DNA from: an uncultured Rubrobacteraceae bacterium
GTDB taxonomy: Bacteria > Actinomycetota > Rubrobacteria > Rubrobacterales > Rubrobacteraceae
Length of the DNA: 17,651 nt
Direction of reading: 5' to 3'
Assembly: GCA_902806105.1 (NCBI GenBank)
Contig: CADCVI010000014.1
Span: 1-17,651 of the forward strand
Shown here one piece after another: positions 14,643-17,651 of the stretch. The notes beneath the pieces are model-generated. The model was not told the origin of the DNA. It saw only the letters and a list, made by a program, of their open reading frames with translations, and did no database searches. A program made the position numbers and the translations under genes. Within the stretch, counting starts at the first letter, position 1. The number at the start of each line of letters is the position of its first letter.

Positions 14643-14668
14643 ATTATACCCGCTACCCCCGCGGGGTA
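14643..14668 (-). promoter_or_regulatory. Promoter of the DUF4126 operon with a palindrome in its spacer
   Basis: TATAAT reads on the - strand at 14643-14648, seven bases before the ATG at 14635. Transcription would then start at or next to the A of the ATG (leaderless mRNA). Upstream, TACCCC-CGC-GGGGTA (14654-14668) is a perfect 6+6 palindrome placed between the -10 and where a -35 should be. No good -35 is seen. The palindrome could bind a regulator that acts on both DUF4126 and glyS. Confidence 0.55.
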
Positions 14669-14717
14669 ACTTTGCTAATATCTCCCGTATTCATTGTTCT
14701 AGTTTCTCGGAGGACTC

Positions 14718-16100
14718 GTGTCGCAGGCCGTTACCATGGACAAAATAGTGGCGTTTTGCAAGCGTCGGGGCTTCGTCTACCAGAGCTCGGAGATCTACGG
14801 CGGCATCCGCTCCTCCTACGACTACGGTCCTTTGGGCGTCGAGATGAAGCGGAACATAAAAGAGGAATGGTGGCGCCGCCTCGTCCACATGCGCGAGGAC
14901 GTCGTGGGCCTCGACGCGGCGATCATCATGCACCCGAGGGTCTGGGAGGCCTCCGGCCACACGGCCACCTTCAACGACATGCTCGTCGAGAGCCGCACGA
15001 GCGGGAGGCGCTACCGGGCCGACCACCTCATAGAAGAGGCAACCGGGGCCGACGCCGAGGGGATGAGCGCCGAGGAGATGACCAGGCTCATCGCCGAGGA
15101 CGACAGGATCAAGGACCCGCTCGACGGCGGACGCGACTTCGCTCCCGTCAGGCCGTTCAACCTGATGTTCGAGACGTACACCGGCCCCGTCAAGAGCCCG
15201 GAGAACGTCGTCTACCTGAGGCCGGAGACGGCGCAGGGGATCTTCGTCAACTTCAAGAACGTCACGCAGACCAACCGGGTGAAGGTCCCGTTCGGGATCG
15301 CCCAGCAGGGGAAGTCTTTCCGAAACGAGATCACGCCGGGCAACTTTATCTTCCGCACCCGCGAGTTCGAGCAGATGGAGATGGAGTTCTTCGTCGAGCC
15401 GGGGACGGACGAGGAGTGGCACGAGTACTGGCTCGAAGAGCGCTGGAACTGGTACACGTCCCTCGGCATAGACCCCGAGAACCTCCGCATGTACGAGCAC
15501 CCGAAGGAGAAGCTCTCCCACTACGCCAAGCGTACGGTGGACATCGAGTACAACTTCCCGTTCCGCGGCTGGTCCGAGCTCGAAGGCATCGCGAACCGCA
15601 CCGACTACGACCTCAAGCAGCACACCCAGTTCTCCGGCGAGAACCTGGAGTACGTCGACCAGGCGACAAACAAGCGCTACGTCCCGTACGTCATAGAGCC
15701 GGCGGCCGGCCCCGACAGGATCATGCTGGCCTTCCTCGTCGACGCCTACAGGGAGGAGGAGGTAAACGGCGAGAGCCGCACCGTCCTCAAGCTCCACCCG
15801 CGCATAGCCCCCACCAAAGCCGCGGTCTTCCCGCTCTCGAAAAAGGAGCCCGTCTCGACGGTGGCCCGGCAGCTCTACGAGGACCTCAAGGGGGACTACC
15901 GCATCTTCTACGACGACTCCGGCGCCATCGGCCGCCGGTACCGCCGCCAGGACGAGGCGGGGACGCCCTTCTGCGTGACGGTCGACTTCGACAGCCTGGA
16001 GGACAAGCAGGTCACGATCCGCGACCGCGACACGATGGAGCAGGAGCGCATACCGATCGCGGCGGTGCGCGACAGGCTACAGAACCTGATCTCCAGGTAG
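14718..16100 (+). CDS. glyS: Glycyl-tRNA synthetase, dimeric class II type
   Basis: The product has 460 residues, the length of the single-chain alpha2 GlyRS of actinobacteria and Thermus, not the alpha2beta2 type. Class II signatures are intact: [15 protein letters not shown] (167-181), motif 2 [10 protein letters not shown] (208-217, R212), EFFVEPG, and motif 3 [14 protein letters not shown] (347-360, R354). A typical anticodon-binding domain follows ([17 protein letters not shown] to the end). It charges tRNA-Gly with glycine. GTG at 14718 is chosen because GGAGG lies four bases upstream; the next start (ATG 14736) is too far from it. No T-box structure is seen in the 82-base gap to the divergent DUF4126 gene. 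A sulfotransferase-family gene follows after 42 bases on the same strand. Confidence 0.97.
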   Translation: MSQAVTMDKIVAFCKRRGFVYQSSEIYGGIRSSYDYGPLGVEMKRNIKEEWWRRLVHMREDVVGLDAAIIMHPRVWEASGHTATFNDMLVESRTSGRRYRADHLIEEATGADAEGMSAEEMTRLIAEDDRIKDPLDGGRDFAPVRPFNLMFETYTGPVKSPENVVYLRPETAQGIFVNFKNVTQTNRVKVPFGIAQQGKSFRNEITPGNFIFRTREFEQMEMEFFVEPGTDEEWHEYWLEERWNWYTSLGIDPENLRMYEHPKEKLSHYAKRTVDIEYNFPFRGWSELEGIANRTDYDLKQHTQFSGENLEYVDQATNKRYVPYVIEPAAGPDRIMLAFLVDAYREEEVNGESRTVLKLHPRIAPTKAAVFPLSKKEPVSTVARQLYEDLKGDYRIFYDDSGAIGRRYRRQDEAGTPFCVTVDFDSLEDKQVTIRDRDTMEQERIPIAAVRDRLQNLISR

Positions 16101-16142
16101 GCACCCCGAAGCTCCCGATGACCCTCAGAAAGAGGAATTCCT

Positions 16143-16862
16143 TTGTCTAACGAGAGACCCATCGCGCTCTGGGCCGTCCCCCGATCCATCTCCACGGCGT
16201 TCGAGCGCGTCTTCGTCGAGCGGGGGGACTTCCGCGTCCTGCACGAGCCGTTCTCGACCTCCTACTACTTCTCGCCGGAGCGCCGGAGCGAGCGCTTCCC
16301 CGATGGGGAGATAAAGGAGGAGTACCGCTACGAGAACGTCCTCTCAGAGGTTATGGCCCCCGGGAAGAAGCCGGTCTTCTTGAAGGACATGGCGTACCAC
16401 ATCGCGAGCATCATGGACCGGGAGCTTGTGGGCCGGTTCCAGAACACGTTCCTCATGCGAGATCCGCGCGCGGTCATCGCCTCCTACGCCAAGAAGTGGC
16501 CGGACTTCACCTTCGAGGAGGCGGGCTACGAGGAGCTGTACCGCCTCCACGGGTACGCCGTCGAGAACGGCCAGGACCCGGTCGTGATCGACGCGCAGGA
16601 CCTCTCGGAGAACCCCGACGCGGTGGTCGCGGCCTACTGCGACTCGCTGGGCATCGACCACAGGCCGGAGGCCCTCACCTGGGAGGCGCGCGAGATCCCG
16701 GAGTGGGAGATGTGGGACGGCTGGCACGACAGCGCCCAGGAGAGCACCGGCATCGGCAAGCTCGAACGCAAGGAGGTAGAGCTCCCCGAAAACCTGGAAG
16801 AGCTCTACCTGCGCTGCCTCCCCTTCTACGAGGCGCTTTACGCCGAACGCCTGCGCGTCTAG
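16143..16862 (+). CDS. Sulfotransferase-family protein
   Basis: The product has 239 residues and is soluble. The 5'-phosphosulfate loop is seen as WAVPRSISTAFERVF (10-24), a P-loop-like PRS-x-ST motif close to the N-terminus. The 3'-phosphate-binding segment is FLMRDPRAVIASY (103-115). Both are the usual PAPS-binding elements of the sulfotransferase superfamily. The group is the short sulfotransferase-family type often annotated without a substrate. It would transfer sulfate from PAPS to an unknown small molecule or carbohydrate. The start is a TTG at 16143 with GAGGA about six bases upstream. It is probably cotranscribed with glyS (42-base gap, no terminator between) and ends at a strong hairpin. 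The link with glycyl-tRNA synthesis is probably only positional. Confidence 0.85.
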   Translation: MSNERPIALWAVPRSISTAFERVFVERGDFRVLHEPFSTSYYFSPERRSERFPDGEIKEEYRYENVLSEVMAPGKKPVFLKDMAYHIASIMDRELVGRFQNTFLMRDPRAVIASYAKKWPDFTFEEAGYEELYRLHGYAVENGQDPVVIDAQDLSENPDAVVAAYCDSLGIDHRPEALTWEAREIPEWEMWDGWHDSAQESTGIGKLERKEVELPENLEELYLRCLPFYEALYAERLRV

Positions 16863-16898
16863 CGCTCGCAACCCCCCGACGAGTAATTCCTTCGAACA

Positions 16899-16940
16899 AA
16901 GAAGAGGCGCCCCCCTATCGTAGCGGGGGCGCCTCTTCTT
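16899..16940. terminator. Bidirectional terminator
   Basis: AAGAAGAGGCGCCCCC (16899-16914) and GGGGGCGCCTCTTCTT (16925-16940) form a perfect 16-bp stem with a 10-base loop. It follows the sulfotransferase stop by 36 bases. On the + strand the stem ends in a T-rich CTTCTTCTCT, and on the - strand in CTTCTTTGTT. It therefore serves both the rightward glyS operon and the leftward OpuAC gene. Confidence 0.92.
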
Positions 16941-17003
16941 CTCTAAGCAGGCTTGGCAGCGGTCAGGGAGTTGGGCGGCCGAGACGCTGACTAACCGATG
17001 GGG

Positions 17004-17651
17004 TTACCTCCCCGCCTGCTCCTCCAGGTGGTTCTTGAGGGCTTCGGGGCCGGGGGTGCCGTCGGCGGCCTCGACGCCTTCGAGCCACTTGTCGGTGATC
17101 TCGGGGTTATCGTTGAGCCACTCGGTGGCGACCTCCTCGGGCTCCTTGCCGGAGTTGTCGATCATGTCGATCCAGTTGCCCTGGATCTCCTTGTCGACCT
17201 TCAGCTGCTCGAAGAGCTGGTAGAGCTCGGGGTTTTCTTCCTCGAAGTCGGCGTTGGCGAGCGTCTCGACGTGAGACGGGCCGCCCCATGCCTCCTCCGG
17301 GTCCTCAAGCAGGCACATGTCGTACTTCTGGCCCATCCAGTGCGGCTCCCAGCCCGTGAAGGCAACCCACTTGTCGTCCTGGATGGCGCGGTCGACCTCG
17401 GAGAGCATGCCGTTGGTCGAGGACTCCACGATCTCCCAGTCGCCGAGGCCGTAGGTGTCGTTCTTGATCATGTCGATGACTACCTGATTGCCGTCGTTGC
17501 CCGGCTCGATGCCGAAGATCTTGCCCTCGAACTCTTCCTTGTACTCGTCGAGGTCCTCGTGGGACTTGACGCCGGCGTCGCATGCTTCCCGGTTGACGGC
17601 GACGCTGAACGTCGCCTCGGGCAGGTTCGTCGTTATCGACTCGACGCTCCC
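17004..17651 (-). CDS. Glycine betaine/proline-type ABC transporter substrate-binding protein (5' end outside the window)
   Basis: The last 215 residues are present; the start lies beyond the right edge. The frame runs openly through the edge (SVESITTNLPEATFSVAVNREACDAG...), so it is a window cut, not a broken gene. It is an OpuAC/ProX-type periplasmic-binding fold: EEFEGKIFGIEPGNDGN, WEIVESSTNGMLSEVDRAI, KWVAFTGWEPHWMGQKYDMCLLEDPEEAWGG with the aromatic residues that usually make a cage for a quaternary amine, and a C-terminal EVATEWLNDNPEITDKWLEGV. It would be an extracellular lipoprotein or secreted binding protein for glycine betaine, proline or choline uptake in osmoprotection. It is convergent to the glyS operon and shares its terminator. 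Transporter permease and ATPase genes are expected outside the window. Confidence 0.92.
   Translation of the reverse strand, partial: GSVESITTNLPEATFSVAVNREACDAGVKSHEDLDEYKEEFEGKIFGIEPGNDGNQVVIDMIKNDTYGLGDWEIVESSTNGMLSEVDRAIQDDKWVAFTGWEPHWMGQKYDMCLLEDPEEAWGGPSHVETLANADFEEENPELYQLFEQLKVDKEIQGNWIDMIDNSGKEPEEVATEWLNDNPEITDKWLEGVEAADGTPGPEALKNHLEEQAGR

Noticed and set aside
14655..14717. A possible T-box or glycine riboswitch leader for glyS
   Set aside because: The gap between the divergent starts is only 82 bases, far too short for either element, and it contains no T-box sequence or terminator/antiterminator pair.

Overview
This window looks like chromosomal DNA of a high-GC actinobacterium. 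The best match is a member of the Rubrobacteria, such as Rubrobacter. The clues are the strong G/C third-position bias, frequent GTG and TTG starts, a dnaK-grpE-dnaJ-hspR operon with a HAIR-like operator, a response regulator/kinase/lipoprotein string resembling mtrA-mtrB-lpqB, a dimeric-type glycyl-tRNA synthetase and a glycine-betaine binding protein. The genus is inferred from gene style, not proven.

Layout. Bases 1-2348 are gene-poor: the last codons of a rightward gene (1-96), a structured non-coding stretch (97-845), one leftward coiled-coil gene of the DivIVA / ATP-synthase-b-like type (846 to about 1412), and another stretch without a convincing gene (1413-2348). Bases 2349-7052 are a compact leftward heat-shock operon, dnaK-grpE-dnaJ-hspR plus a fifth gene for a B-box zinc-finger membrane protein joined directly to hspR. 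Its promoter (TTGAAT-N17-TATACT) overlaps a HAIR-like inverted repeat, so HspR probably represses its own operon.

Divergently from dnaK, bases 7216-11617 hold a rightward four-gene operon: an OmpR-family response regulator, a HAMP-PAS sensor histidine kinase, a beta-propeller lipoprotein, and a small secreted or anchored protein. The last two junctions overlap, which implies translational coupling. This is a two-component signalling module with envelope partners.

Bases 11619-14635 are leftward. They hold a GNAT-like protein coupled to a YtxH-like membrane protein, a 328-base spacer with inverted repeats, an ATP-cone/P-loop kinase related to 2-phosphoglycerate kinases, and a DUF4126 membrane protein. 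The DUF4126 promoter has a perfect TATAAT only seven bases before the ATG, so its mRNA may be leaderless. Divergent from it are glyS and a sulfotransferase-family gene (14718-16862). They end at a strong 16-bp hairpin that also serves the convergent, truncated glycine-betaine binding protein gene (17004 to the window edge).

I see no prophage, CRISPR array, insertion sequence or rRNA/tRNA gene. The most unusual items are the zinc-finger membrane protein in the HspR operon, the short LpqB-like lipoprotein and its extra partner, the bacterial 2-phosphoglycerate-kinase-like gene, and the structured gene-poor left end.
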